Notes under the pieces: generated by a model | Database searches by the model: none | What the model saw: the letters and a program-made list of their open reading frames with translations, nothing else | Told to the model about the DNA's origin: nothing | Shown: piece by piece, positions 15,805 to 27,200 of the stretch | How positions within the stretch are numbered: position 1 is the stretch's first letter | Layout of the letters: each line of letters opens with the position of its first letter | Program-made: the position numbers and the translations under genes | Assembly: GCA_027972325.1 (NCBI GenBank) | Contig: JAPMOS010000092.1 | Location: forward strand, 92,503 to 156,502 | From: Paratrimastix pyriformis | Lineage: Eukaryota; Preaxostyla; Paratrimastigidae | DNA length: 64,000 nt | Reading direction: 5' to 3'

Positions 15805-18111
15805 TTACAGGAGCTGGTACTCGACCCGGCCGATGAAGCGGCGACACGAGCCGCCCGAGTACGAGACGAAGGGCTCCTGGCTGCCCGTCCAGCTGCCCAC
15901 GCTGGTGCGCAGATGCTCATTCTCCAGGTCCGTCTTGCCCGCCTGGCGAGAGGGTGAGGTGGGGTGGATGTGGGTGGGGGTGAAGAGGGTTGTGTGGGAA
16001 ATGTTCGTACCTCCAGGTCCGTCTTACCCGCCTGGTGAGAAGGGGTGGGGTGGCGGGTGGGCGGGCGAGGGTGAAGATGGTCGTGAAGGATGGTGGGTGG
16101 GGGGGTGCTCGTTATCCAGGTACGTCTTGCCCGCCTGGTGAGAGGGGGGGGGGGGGGGGGGGGGGAGGGAGGGGGGAGGGGGGATGATGAGATGGATGAT
16201 GGGGGTGATGCAGGCGGGGGTGTTGCGGCGAATATGATAGGATGATGACCGGATGCTGCTGCTGATTGGAGGATGATGACTGATTGATTGGAGGATGATG
16301 ATGATTGGATGATGATGATGATTGGATAATGATGATGATTGGATGATGATGATTGGATGATAATGATAATGATGACTGATGCTGATAATGATGATGATTG
16401 GGATGGAGGCGGGTGACGGACAGCACAATCCTCGGAGCCGAAGGCGATCCCGCAATTGTCTGTGGTGTGGATGAGCAGCGCCCCCGATTGGCCGGCCTGC
16501 AGCACCAGCGGGGCCGCCAGGGGAACCTCCGTCAGCCGTTCCGGCCCTGTGCATTTTGGGGGCGGGAAGGTGTAGGCATGATGTGTGTGCGTGTGTGGAG
16601 AAAAGAGGGAAAGTAGTGACGGAAAACAAAAACCAGAGAGGTAGAAGAGACAAGTGTGTGCGTGTGTGTGTGTCTGTGTGTGTGGGAAAGAAGAAACGGG
16701 AAAACAAAAACCAGAGAGGTATCGTGTGAAACCAAACCACCACGGGGCATCGGCGCAGCGGTGTGTGTGTGAGGCTGTTGCTGTCGGTTGATCGTGTCAA
16801 CATCTTCCAATATAACACGTCACACGGACTGATTGGACATGGACACGATCATGCGAGCTGTGGTGTGTCCGGACCCGGTCAGGTCCTAATGGTGCAGGGC
16901 CGAGTGGACTTGGGCATGGGTATGAGAATGTGTATGGGTATGGGCATGGACATGGACATGGGGGGCATGGGGGTGCTGGTGTGTACGGATCGGTCAGGTC
17001 CTCGTAACGGTGCAGGGCCGAGTGCACTTGGGCATGGGTATGGACATGGGCATGGGGGGCAAGGAGTGGCTGGTGTGTACGGACCGGTGAGGTCCTCGTA
17101 ACGGTGCAGGGCCGAGTGCACTTGGGTCCACTCGCCCCGCGGCGGCAGGGCGGCCGACCCGTCGGGCACCCGGGTGGAGCGGCTGGGTGTGTGTGTGTGT
17201 GTGTGTGTGTGTGGATGGGACAGACAGAAAGATGATGGTCAACAAGGAGGCTGGTCGGGGCGGGCGGGCGGGCGATGGTGGCGGGCGGTGGTGGCGGGCG
17301 ATGGTGGCGGGCGATGGTGGCGGGCGATGGTGGCGGGCGATGGTGGCGGGCGGGCGGTGGCGGGCGGGCGGGCGGTGGTGGGTGGTGGGCGGGGCAGGCA
17401 TGTGTGCGATGGGGCAGGCAGGGCAAGAGGAACGTGCAATGCATCGGGTGGAATAATGATCATGTGGATGTTTGGGGGCCGGAGGCGGACGTGAACACCT
17501 GGATGTTGCCCTCGGTTCGGCTGCCCGTCCGGCCGATGAAGAGCGCCGTCTGCAAAGGTTGATGAGGGAGGGGAGGGAGAGTGGGGTGTGCGGAGGTGAG
17601 GCGTGCGGAGGTGAGGTGGTGAGGCATGCGGCCGATGAAGAGCGATGGCTGCAAAGGCGATGAGCGGAGGGAGGAGAACGGGGATGTGCGAGAGGTGAGG
17701 CGGGGACGATAAACGGCGCCGTCTGCAAAAGGTGAATGGGGAGGGAGGGAGGTGCGGAGGTCTTCACTCTCTTCTCTCATCACATCCTCGCGCGACCTCT
17801 CATCACCTTTGCAGCCATCGCTCTTCATCGGCCTGAATGCCTCCCGCCTCACCTCCGCACATCCCCGCTCTCCCTCCCCTCGCTCGCTCATCCCCTTTGC
17901 AGATATCGCTCTTCATCGGCCGCATTGAGGGAAGAGGTTGAAGGGTGGAGGGAAGAGTGAAGAGGGTGAAGGTGTGCATGACCAGTCGAACGGGGAGCAG
18001 ACAGAACGGAGATGATGGTGGAAGACTCTGTGGGCGTGGCGATGGGAGGAGGAGGAGGAGGAGGAGGAGGAGGAGGAGGAGGAGGAGGAGGAGGAGGAGG
18101 AGGAGGAGGAG

Positions 18112-18207
<96 letters not shown>

Positions 18208-18305
18208 CGGACGATGGCCAGGGGGAACTTGGCCGTGACGTTGAAGCAGAAGCCGTGTTGGCTGTGGCCCTGGCTGGTCAGGGTGGGGCTCGACAGACGG
18301 AAGGC
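15805..18305 (-). CDS. Gene F: beta-sandwich-type protein of unknown function (N-terminus not found)
   Basis: Visible exons in transcript order are 18305-18213, 17549-17491, 17182-17085, 16546-16422 and 15942-15805, giving 170 aa with all phases closing and donors GTCCGC, GTCCGC, GTCCGT and GTCCGT. The pattern starts with HGFCFNVTAKFPLAITALF, then GNIQVFT, GEWTQVHSAL, VLQAGQSGALLIHT, GIAFGSEDC, LENEHLRTSVG and FIGRVEYQLL. This resembles a compact domain seen in algal and protist extracellular or membrane proteins (hydrophobic strands, a W-V pair, a YxT/IHT strand, a closing F-x-G-x-I/V-x-Y). I recognise the pattern but have no functional name for it. The first exon, with the start codon, lies upstream of 18305 and could not be identified. 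The introns are enlarged by repeats. Confidence 0.6.
16010..16420 (-). repeat. Copies of the gene F last-exon acceptor and ATG/GAT-rich microsatellites
   Basis: The acceptor edge at 15930-15950 (plus core TCCAGGTCCGTCTTGCCCGC) is repeated at about 16012-16040 and 16114-16143. A G run follows at 16146-16165, and ATTGGATGATGATG units run from 16240 to 16405. All lie inside an intron. Confidence 0.8.
16868..17130 (-). repeat. Three copies of the exon 3' edge of gene F with its donor
   Basis: The true edge at 17080-17130 (plus core GGTGCAGGGCCGAGTGCACT) recurs near 16985-17030 and 16868-16915, separated by ATGGGTATGGGCATGG repeats. The two extra donors have mutated bases around GTCCG. Confidence 0.85.
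17190..17940 (-). repeat. GT, GGC/GGGC repeats and copies of the gene F second visible exon edge
   Basis: (GT)n lies at 17188-17213, and GATGGTGGCGGGC units at 17272-17390. The acceptor edge of the exon at 17549 (plus core GCCGATGAAGAGCG, then TGCAAAGG) is repeated near 17630, and more weakly near 17705. Inverted copies (CGCTCTTCATCGGCC) occur near 17820 and 17907. Confidence 0.75.
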
Positions 18306-18313
18306 CTGCAGTG

Positions 18314-18348
<35 letters not shown>

Positions 18349-18350
18349 TG
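18040..18350. repeat. (GGA)n, (GGCA)n and (GAT)n arrays around gene F exon 18213-18305
   Basis: GGA triplets run 18046-18113 and about 24 GGCA tetranucleotides run 18114-18208, ending at the exon donor. GAT triplets run 18316-18348 on the acceptor side. The exon is thus flanked on both sides by microsatellites. Confidence 0.9.
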
Positions 18351-18419
18351 TGAAGCAAAGGACTGATCAATCGGACAGGAAGGGTCTCAAATGACGCACA
18401 GCTTGAGCGAACTTGGGGT

Positions 18420-18950
18420 CGGTGGCGAACAAGAATCACAAAATTATGACTCGCAAAAATCAAACACAGACACGCACAGGGAGGCATGCAAGTGAGTCAA
18501 GGCGTTCACATCCGGGATCAAGGTCGGAGGGGGAGAGCGTGGCACGATATCTGCGGATCATGCCAAGGGTTGTGGAGGCAGGGCTTCAAACGGACCTTTT
18601 ATGCGCATTGGCACCATGCGTCAGGATCGTGACATGGGGGCACACAGGCAGGTCCGATGTCGATCCAGCGGCGGTTCCCCCGTGTTAAGGCACAACGTGC
18701 CGGGCAGTTCCGCATGTCAACCCCATGCATGGGAGAAATGACATTCATGGTAAGGTCCTCACCCAAGAATCAAGCCTCCGTGTCTCCCTCATCATGTGAT
18801 CTCAGTGAACGCATGCAAGGAGGGTGTGAGCGGGAGAGAAGGGGTCAAGATGGGGAGGGGTGAATCAAAATAAGGCACTCGAACCTGCGGAGAGTAGGGA
18901 GTGAAAGGGTGTTGATGGGGAAGAGAAAGAGGGGAGGACTCAAGGTGTTT
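18420..18950. other. Unassigned stretch upstream of gene F
   Basis: No convincing gene. The first exon of gene F should lie here or further upstream, but I could not place it. Base composition is more balanced than in the flanks. Confidence 0.4.
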
Positions 18951-18953
18951 ACA

Positions 18954-20412
18954 TTAGTTCTCGCAGCAGTTTTGGGAGTCGGTTTTTGTTGCTTTACCGC
19001 ACCCAGTCCGTCGTTGGTGCATGCTCATCCCATGAGCGGTGTCGAACTGCCTGCGACAAACGGGACAGATCGTTGGGTCAATGGGAGTCTCTGGAGAAGC
19101 CTCAGGCTCAGCGTGTTCAGTCTGGCGGAGCGCTTCATCACAGAGGGCAACGAGCCGCGAGGCATCCTTGACCTGGCTGAGTCTGTCCTGGGAGACATCC
19201 TCCGCCGGGCCGAGTCTCTCCTCGCTGGGTGGCTTGGGAGGGGACCTGTGTCTTCCGCTCCGTATGGAACACGTGCTTCCGACCTCTGTGCGACGAGCCA
19301 CCGACAGAGGCAACGGAACCAGCCTCTGAGCTTCCCGGCCCCGAGTTGGTTTGCTTCCCAGCGACAGCGAATGAACGTGTTCCAGGCTCGTGCCATGAGC
19401 CGAATGGAATGCCCTCTCTCGACCATGCGTGTGGTGAGCTTTGTGTGGCCTCTTTGAAGTCGTGGAAGTTGTTGCAAATTGTCACGTATCGCACCAGCTG
19501 GCTTGTGAATACTCCCCGGTTTGGTGCTGTGGAATGTTTGAACAGGCAGACGGATATCGCATCACTTGGAAGGGGAAGGTGTCTCGTTTGTCAGCAACAG
19601 ACAGGCGCAAAGATCCCGAAAGGGTCAGCTCAACATTCATCCCAAGGAAGGTACACTTTCGTGGGTCCGCACTGGTTGGCGCGTACTGGAGTCCGTATTG
19701 GTCTGGTGTCGGCAACTGGGCTGGGTCAAAGGTGAGGATGTCGTCGATGAAACGGTACGTGAATTCATGACGGACTTCCGGACCTGCTCCATCCATGAAC
19801 AACGATTCAATTGCGTAACAGTAGAGGTTCGCCAGTTCAGGCGCACAGTTGGTCCCCATGGGCAAACCAACGTGTTGGTGCAGCACCCTGCCTCCGTTGC
19901 AAATGAACGTGTTCTCGACCACAAATTGGACTCTGGCCATGACTTGGTCAAGTGTCAGGCCAAAAAAAGCGTTCCGGTGTGATCCCACTCCAGTCCGTAA
20001 GTCGCAGGGAATGAGACTGCCGAGTTCTCGGTTGGGTTTCTTGCTCTGCCTCAAAGGACCACGCTTCCTCGACGGCTTTGCGCACGTTCTCCAAGAGCCG
20101 GTCGTGCGGCAACTGCGTGTACATGGTGGCGAAGTCGATTGTGTACGGCGGGCGACGGATCAGAGCACTCTTCACCTTCAGGTCCAACGCAACTTCTTCA
20201 ATTGTTTGAATCATCCAGAAGCGCCGTCTCCCCGTACGCCGGAAAAGAGCCTCGTCTTTTTTCCGGAGCGTGGAGATAATTTGCTCAAGCATCCGAGCAA
20301 CTTGCCTGGACATCCCAGTTGTCGAACATTGGCCACGAGAGTCTTTTTGGTTTGATGTCTGGTCTCCTTTTCCCGTGGGTTTTGGTCCCCTGACTCCGGC
20401 GATGAAGCGCAT
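18954..20412 (-). pseudogene. Penelope-like reverse transcriptase, frameshifted
   Basis: Read on the minus strand from 20412. An N-terminal RT region contains YTIDFATMYTQLPHDRLLEN (palm A-like). Then follow LHQHVGLPMGTNCAPELANL (motif B of the GxPMGTN-CAP class), FTYRFIDDILTFD (catalytic FIDD) and FLGMNVEL. Up to 19482 the frame is almost continuous. Homology then continues through a frame change (TICNNFHDFKEATQ, then KLTTRMVERGHS and ARAWNTFIRCRW), typical of this RT family's C-terminal part. A zinc-finger-like C-terminus ends near 18954 (CPVCRRQFDTAHGMSMH). No GIY-YIG endonuclease was seen. At least two frameshifts mark it as decayed. The class assignment is from motif style, without a search. 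Confidence 0.7.
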
Positions 20413-20420
20413 CGATGGCG

Positions 20421-20422
20421 GC

Positions 20423-20500
<78 letters not shown>

Positions 20501-21050
20501 GGTGGTGGTGGTGGTGGTGGTGGTGGTGGTGGTGGTGGTGGTGGTGGTGGTGGTGGTGGTGGTGGTGGTGGTGGTGGTGGTGGTGGTGGTGGTGGTGGTG
20601 GTGGTGGTGGTGGTGGTGGTGGTGGTGGTGGTGGTGGTGGTGGTGGTGGTGGTGGTGGTGGTGGTGGTGGTGGTGGTGGTGGTGGTGGTGGTGGTGGTGA
20701 TGGTGATGATGGTGATGATGGTGATGATGGTGATGATGCTGATGCTGATGATGCTGATGCTGATGATGCTGATGATGCTGATGATGATGATGATGCTGAT
20801 ACTGATGCTGAAGGTGGTGGTGGCGGTGGTGGCGATGACTGGATGATGCTGATGCTGATGATGCTGATGCTGATGATGCTGATGCTGATGCTGATGATGC
20901 TGATGACGATGATGACGATGATGATGACGACGACGACGGTGGTGATGATGATGATTGGACGATGATGATGGATGGATGATGATGAATGGATGATGATGAA
21001 TGGATGATGATGAATGGATGATGATGATGATGTTTGATGGGGTGGATAAA
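20421..21050. repeat. Long GAT/GGT/GCTGAT triplet arrays
   Basis: GAT triplets run 20424-20484 and about 71 GGT triplets run 20484-20698. GATGCT/GATGAC mixed repeats continue to about 20950, then GGATGATGATGAAT units to 21035. All frames give homopolymeric His, Thr, Asp, Gly or Val runs, which I take as non-coding. Confidence 0.92.
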
Positions 21051-21077
21051 ATCATCACCCACAGCACACTTGTCAGC

Positions 21078-21205
21078 CCCCCCCCCCCCCCCCCCCCACG
21101 CACGCCCACGCCCACGCCCACGCCCACGCCCACGCCCACGCCCGCCCGCCCACGCCCGCCCACGCCCACGCCCACGCCCACGCCCACGCCCACGCCCACT
21201 ATCAT
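21078..21205. repeat. C run and (CCCACG)n hexanucleotide array
   Basis: A C run (about 21078-21098) is followed by about 15 CCCACG/CCCGCC hexamers to about 21199, immediately downstream in transcript sense of the last recognised exon of gene G. Confidence 0.9.
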
Positions 21206-21223
21206 CACTCCTCCCCAACAGAC

Positions 21224-23745
21224 CGGCCCGTGTCTTGCCGGCGTCCCGCTCGCCCTGCCATCGCCCGGCATATCAGCCGCAGCAGCCGCAGCCGCAGCCG
21301 CAGCCGCAGCCGCAGCAGCAGCCCCACCCCGGGCACTAGCAGCAGCGGCGGCCTCGAGGGCAGCCAGGCGCTGGTTGGTGGCGGCCAGCTGTGTGTTGGT
21401 GTCGGCCAGATCGCGTTCGGTGGCCGTCAGGCGGGTCATCAGGGCAACCAGGTGCGGGTAGGCCTGCTCGCTGCAGTGGGCCGCCAGGGCACGGCGGGCA
21501 AGCTGGGTGGTGTAGTGGTGTGGGGTGTGTCAAAATGAGCAGGGGTGTGGGTAGGCCCTGCTCACTGCACGGCGGGCAAGCTGGGTGGTATGGTCGTGTG
21601 TGCGCGTGGTGGCGGAGAGGTGGGTCATGAAGGGCCACCAGGTGCGGGTCGGCCTGCTCGCTGCAGTGGGCCGCCAGGGCACGGCGGGCAAGCTGGGGTG
21701 GTGGGATGGGTGTGGGGTGGCGGAGAGGGTCATGAAGGGACCCCAGGTGCGCTCGATGCAATTGGCCGCCAGGGCACGGCGGGGAAGCTGGTGGTGGTAG
21801 TGGTGGGATGGGGTCTGTGAAAGTGAGCAGGTGTGGGTAGGCCTGGTCGCTGCAATGGACCGCCAGGGCACGGCGGGGAAGCTGGTGGCGGGAAGTGTGT
21901 GGTCTGTGGTGTGTGAAAGTGAGCAGGTGTTTGCTGCTCGTGTGCCGGGATGGGAGCTGGTGGTGTGGTGGGATGGGTGGTGGCGGTCAGGCGGGTCATG
22001 AGGGCCGCCACAGATGCGGGTCGGGCCAGGATGCGACGGGGGAAGCTGGTGGAGGGATGGGCGAAGTGTGGTGTGTGGTCTGTGGTGTGTATGTCTGCAG
22101 TGTGATGCCAGGGCGCTGGGCGGGGGAAGTTGGTGATGGGTGATGAGATGTGGTGTGGTGTGGTGTGGTTCAAGGAATTGATGCGGCGAGAAGGGATGAT
22201 CCGCCCGCCCCGACGCCCCGCCCCGACGCGCCCCCCAGGAGGTGAGGGAGGTCCTGATGAGGGAAGGCAGGGAATGCAAATCTGGGGACCTTGGCGCCGC
22301 ACCCGGGGACGATGCAATCCACGATGGCGGCCGGGCAGGCGGCCAGGTGGGCCGCCAGGCCCTCGCGGGGCATCCGCTCGCCACAGCCATGGCCGTCGGC
22401 CCCCGAATTGCATGCGACGACAACCTTGGGGCACTCGGCCAGGTGCGGCTGGTGCCCCAGCAGGGGGGGTGGCGGGGGGAGGATGTGGATGATGTTACCG
22501 GGGTGAGTGAAACGGAAGGTGGCGGCGGATGGGTGGATGTTACCGGGGGGGAGTGAATCGGACAGGTGTGGCTGGGGGAGGATGTGGATGTTACCGGGGT
22601 GAAGTGAATCGGGCTGGTGCCCAGCAGGGGGGGGGGGGCGACGATGGGTGGATGTTAGGATGGTGCCGTGAATCGGACGGGTGGCTGGTGCCCCAGCAGG
22701 GGGGGGGGGGATGTGTGGATGTTACCGGGGTGAGGTGAATCGGGCTGGCAGGGGGGAGGATATGGATGATGGAGCTGACCGCCGGTGATGTTACCGGTTG
22801 GTGAGTGGGATGTTGGTTGGCGAGTGGCTGTTACCGGTTGGTGAGTGGATGTTCCCGGTTGGTGTGTGGATGTTACCGGTTGGTGAGTGGATGTTCCCGG
22901 TTGGTGAGTGGGATGTTCCCGGTGAGTGGATGTTACCGGGGGTAGGGTGTGGGCTCATCAGGTGGGACAGCATCGGGGGAATGCAAGCGTAATCGTCTGA
23001 TGCTTGCCCTGCGTACTGCGACGGACCTCAAGCGGCCCGAGGATGTTGGCGTGGCAGTTTGGGCACACCTGGGGCTTGTGCGGGCAGCCGGCCATGTGAC
23101 GTTCCAGGTCCCGGGCGGGGCACTGGTGGCTACAACCGGGGTGCGGACAGCTCACCACACGCCAGGGGCAGTCGCGCGTAGCGTGTGGTTCCAACTGCTC
23201 CAATCTGATGGGTGTGTGTGTGGAACCCATGGGGTGAGCACGCCAAAGTGATCGATCGATGCAGACTTGCCCTTCCACGGGCATCCATCGTCCTTGTGGT
23301 GGCAAAATACCATCATTAGCCCAATCATGTTGGTCAGTGGGACATCACGAGTTGGCGCGGTGGCCGGAACGGTGGCCCGGCATTCTCTGTGGTGGCGAAA
23401 ATGGACAATGAGCAGAAAAAGGCGGAAGGCAAAAGACGGACGGGCAGGTACGCGACTTGGTAAACCAGGTAGTGCAACACGCTTCACACATCCGATGGTT
23501 CGATGGGCACCCAACGTTGACGGGTCTCTTCATGACACACTGGCAACCAAACAAATGAGATCAATCGATTGGTCTTTTCGGGAACAAACCTGACATGACG
23601 AACAGATCAGTTGCCTCACCAAATCCGGATCCACAAAAAGTTCGGACGGGTAGCCCTCCTCCATGACGCAAGATGAACAAAAAGAGCTCGGGGTCATCGA
23701 AGCCAGCTGCCGGAACTGAGGTGGGGTGGCTGAGAGATGCCGCAA
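21224..23745 (-). CDS. Gene G: RING and TRAF-type zinc-finger protein with coiled coil (C-terminus open)
   Basis: Exons in transcript order are 23745-23590, 23539-23442, 23386-23267, 23204-23027, 22448-22290 and 21502-21224; all junction phases close. A canonical C3HC4 RING is split over exons 1-3: ICSSC, GCPSNHRMCEAC, TCPEC. TRAF-type fingers follow: DGCPWKGKLEQLEPHATRDC, SCPHPGCSHQCPARDLERHM, VCPNCHANIL, GCGERMPREGLAAHL, CIVPGCGAKLARRAL. Exon 6 then gives a short coiled coil (LADTNTQLAATNQRLAALE) and an Ala run. No TRAF-C/MATH domain was found; later exons may lie beyond 21224 or have been lost near the repeats and the RT insertion. It is probably a ubiquitin ligase. Either ATG, 23745 or 23697, could start it. 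Confidence 0.8.
21540..22130 (-). repeat. About seven degenerate copies of gene G exon 6 acceptor edge
   Basis: The true edge (21430-21515, plus core GCCGCCAGGGCACGGCGGG, then AAGCTGG) recurs at about 21570, 21665, 21765, 21865, 21950, 22030 and 22110 in the intron upstream, with period 80-110 bp. Several copies keep the coding-like GCACGGCGGG and the CAG acceptor. Confidence 0.85.
22450..22960 (-). repeat. Copies of gene G exon 5 acceptor and a TTACCGGTTGGTGAGTGGATG minisatellite
   Basis: The acceptor side of exon 5 (plus core GGCTGGTGCCCCAGCAG) is repeated near 22612 and 22685, with GATGTTACCGGGG linkers. Positions 22790-22945 hold about seven 20-23 bp units alternating GTTACCGG and GTTCCCGG with TTGGTGAGTGGAT. 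Confidence 0.85.
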
Positions 23746-24290
23746 AATTCTATCTCGGGCGATTGAACCTCGGAATTTTTCAATGACGCTGCATAAAGCC
23801 GAAGAGCGCTCGTCGAACGCATACCCTCCTCAGCACTTGTATCCGGCACCATCGAACCAGATGGTGTACGATTTTAGGACTTTCTCCGGTCAGTCAGTCT
23901 CGGGTTAATGCAGCCTCGTGTGAGGCTACTCAGGAACCATGAGATAGGTGGAGATGTCTGGGGGATGAGGGTGGATGTTAGATGCAGGTCCCCAATCGGG
24001 TGAAACTACTCGGCCCAACCCAACGGTGGTCGAACCCACACCGTCCCACACGCCTTGGTATGCTTTTCTGGCCACTGCTGCTTGCCGATCTCTCGTCCTT
24101 GGCGTGCTTCCCATCCCGCCCTGCGGGCATTCTCATCCCCGTCTCGCCCCCCGCTCCTCTCTCGTCCTTGTGCTCTCTCCTGCGAAACAAGAAGCGGTGG
24201 TTTTACATGCTCTCGATGGGCGGGTCGGGAGATAGACGTGTTGGGGGGTCGGGAGATAGACGTTGGGGGGGGGGGGGGGGGGGCCAGGTG
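23746..24290. repeat. Intergenic region with one of two direct repeats flanking paralogue D
   Basis: Positions 23889-23943 contain GTCAGTCTCGGGTTAATGCA, then GCCTCGTGTGAGGCTA and GGAACCATGAGA. A close copy lies at 27414-27470, so paralogue D sits between direct repeats about 3.5 kb apart. A G run lies at 24266-24284. No gene seen. Confidence 0.6.
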
Positions 24291-24291
24291 C

Positions 24292-27200
24292 CTACGGCAG
24301 CTGGGCGGGGTGGCGAAGGGTGCCGTACATCTCCAGGCCCGACAGCATCAGGAGATAGTTCCCGTTGGGGCTGGGGCCGGTCATCAGCACCCGAAAGTAA
24401 CGGGACGGGAATGCCCGCTCCACGGCGAAGGTGGCCATGGCATCAGCCTTGGCGGGGATGGCGTTGGGCTCGTTGGTGTGCTCGTCCAGGGGCCGCCAGC
24501 TGGCACCGTCCACCGAGCCCTCCAGCCGCCACGACTGCAGCCGAAACGGCACAAAGTCTGGGTTGTTGTTGTGGCGTATGGTGTAGCGGGTGGGAGTGAA
24601 GAGGCGCTCCGCACCCAGGTCAACCTGCCACCACGAGGGGATGAGCTGGTTGCCGGTGTAGCTGTAGCAAGCCTTCATACCCAGGGCATCAGAGGCTTTC
24701 TGGTTGCCCTCGGATGAGCGGGTGACGGTGACCCAGCCCGCCTCGGCCGGGTTGCGCCAGGGCTGGGTGCGGCCCTTGCTCCCGATGTAGTAGAACAGGC
24801 CCTGCTCGTCCATGTCGTGGTCGTAGCTCAGGATAACCGCTGGTGGTGAAAGAAGGCCATTGGTGGTGGTGGCATGAGAGAATGGAGCGAAATGGGATGT
24901 GAGTCGGGTGTTGTCCCCTCCTGCTCCTGCTCCGGCTCCTGCTCCTCCTCCTCCACCACCACCACCCGCACGCACGCACGCGTGGACCAGCACAATTACA
25001 CGCAGAGAGGCACATACCGACACACAACCACACCCGCGCACTGATCATCCTCCGATCGGCCGAAGCACACACCGTGCAGGCAGCAGTAACAGAAACGGAG
25101 GGGGAGGCAGCGGACCGGGGATGGTGCAGGCAGCAGTGGCGGAGGGGTCGCTCTCGGCCAGGCCCCGCATGGCCACCACCACAAAGCGGGCCTCGGCACT
25201 GCCAAGGGCGGCACCCGGCGGGAAGCGGTACCGGCAGCGGCACTCGGGGCCCGTGTAGATGACGATCACACCTGGGCTGCTGCCGCTGGGGTTGTCAACA
25301 CCGCCACCGTCCTTGCCACTCTCCACAAGGGTGGCCTGCACACGGTAGCGGACGGGAAGCCCCGGTGGCACGGCGGTGGCGGTAGCCGGGGCGCTGATGG
25401 GCACGGGCCGCCATTCGATGGCAACCTCCTTCGTGGCCTCGTCCCAGCGGGCCACCAGACCCTCGGGGGCAGCCGGCGGGGTGAACAGCTGGGGTGTATT
25501 GATGAACATGAGGCGAAAAATCGAGGGGTGCGAGTGCTGGTGAACATGACAAGTGACAAGTGATGGTTGTTGCGAGGGCGAGGGTGTGAGGGCGAGGACA
25601 GAGGAGGAGGATGTCTCTTCGGCCAAACGGGCACACACGTAAATGAGGGAGGACGGGATTGAACCCGCGACCCCAAGGGCAGCAGGGTTGCGCTCTGACC
25701 ACCGCTGCTCCCGCAGATGTCTCTTCGGCCAAACGGGGACAGACCTGGTCGATCTGCGACCGGACGGCAGCCATGTCGTGCTGGGTCTGCTCCTTGGTCT
25801 GGGCCAGCTCCGCCTGGCACCGGGTCAGGGCGGCTTCGGTTCTGCCCAGGGCGGCCCTGCTCTCGGCCAGGTCGGCCTTGGTCTGGGCCAGGTCGGCCTT
25901 GGTCTGGGCCAGCTGGTCCTGGGTCTGCCCGAGTGCCGCCGCGGTGGCGCGCTGGGCGGCTGTGGTCTCGGCCAGTTGGGCCTGGGCGGCTGTCAGCTCG
26001 TGGGTCAGCGCGGCCTTAGTCTGGGCCATGCTCTCCTGGGTCTGGGTGAGGTCGTCTTTGGTCCGGGTCAGGTCCTGCTGCGCTTGGGTCAGCTGGGCCT
26101 GGGTCTGTGCCTGCGCGGTTTGGGTCCGGGTCAGGTCGGCGCTGGTTTGGGTCAGCTGGGCCTGGGTCTGGCCGAGTGCCGTGGCCAGATCGCGCTGGGT
26201 TTGGGTCAGCTGGGCCGTGGTCTGGCAGAGGGCAGCGTCGGCCTGGGTCAGCTCGGCCTTGGCCTGGGTGAGGTCGGCCTGGGTCTGGCCGAGTGCCGCC
26301 GCGGTGCTGCTCTGGGCGGCTGTGGTCTGGGCCAGCTGGGCCTGGGTCAGGCCGAGGGCACCGCAGGTCTGGGCCAGCTCCTCCGTGTTCTGGCCGAGGT
26401 CTGCCCGGGTCTGGGCCAGCACGCCCTGGGTCTGGCCAAGGGCGGCGCTGGTGTCGGCCAGGCGCTGCCTGAGGAGGCCCATGTGGGCCGCCACCCCGTC
26501 CCGCTCGTGATCAGGCAGGTCTTCCTGCGCGCACCGGGTCGGGCAGCCCACATCCGCGTACCCGCAGGCCATCTGCACAGCGGGACACAACACCAACCGA
26601 ACCAGACTGAGGACAGGAACGCCGACAGGGGAACCCCCGACAGGGGGTCATCGCCGCCCAGGCAGCAGGCACAGCAACCCAAAGGTGGGAGGGGTGGCGA
26701 GGCTGACGGGACCGGCTTGCGGGCGCAGAGGAGCTGCTTGTGGGTGTCCATGTGGGTCCGCGGCACCTGCTGGTGGCACTGGTCGCACTCCTCCTCGCGC
26801 CACTCGCAAACCGACCGCAGGTGCTGCTCCACATCCAGAGCTTTCATAACCCTCTCGCACCCCAGGGCATGGTTGGGGCAGTGGCACTGCACCTTGTCCG
26901 CCACGGCATTCTGGGCCTGCCGCGAAGGAAACAGTCTGAGGGCAAGCAAAAGGAATGCTCGCCAGCAGAGAATGCTGAAATTCATTCAGACTGTTTCTCG
27001 TTGAACTTATCGTTGCATTTCGGACATATTCCTCCAATCACGGCCGCACAGGCCCGACAGAACGTGTCACCTTTCGGCACAAATAGTCGTACATGAAGAT
27101 CAACCCTCAGACCACAACTCAAGCACACTGGATCCTCATAATAAGCATGACACTAGAAAAAATATTGCCGGTCAAACCAACCAAAGCTCGCGCGCCCGCG

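Noticed and set aside
20211-21461. Long polyHis, polyThr, polyGly and polyVal ORFs
   Set aside because: They come from GAT/GGT triplet arrays read in all frames; no flanking domain or start supports a protein.
21224-21502. TRAF-C/MATH domain expected after the coiled coil of gene G
   Set aside because: No such motif is visible downstream in any frame before the repeats and RT remnant; I did not extend the gene.
22790-22945. CRISPR-like array of about 20-bp repeats
   Set aside because: Units are contiguous without unique spacers, differ by gradual mutation, and sit in a eukaryotic intron. It is a minisatellite.
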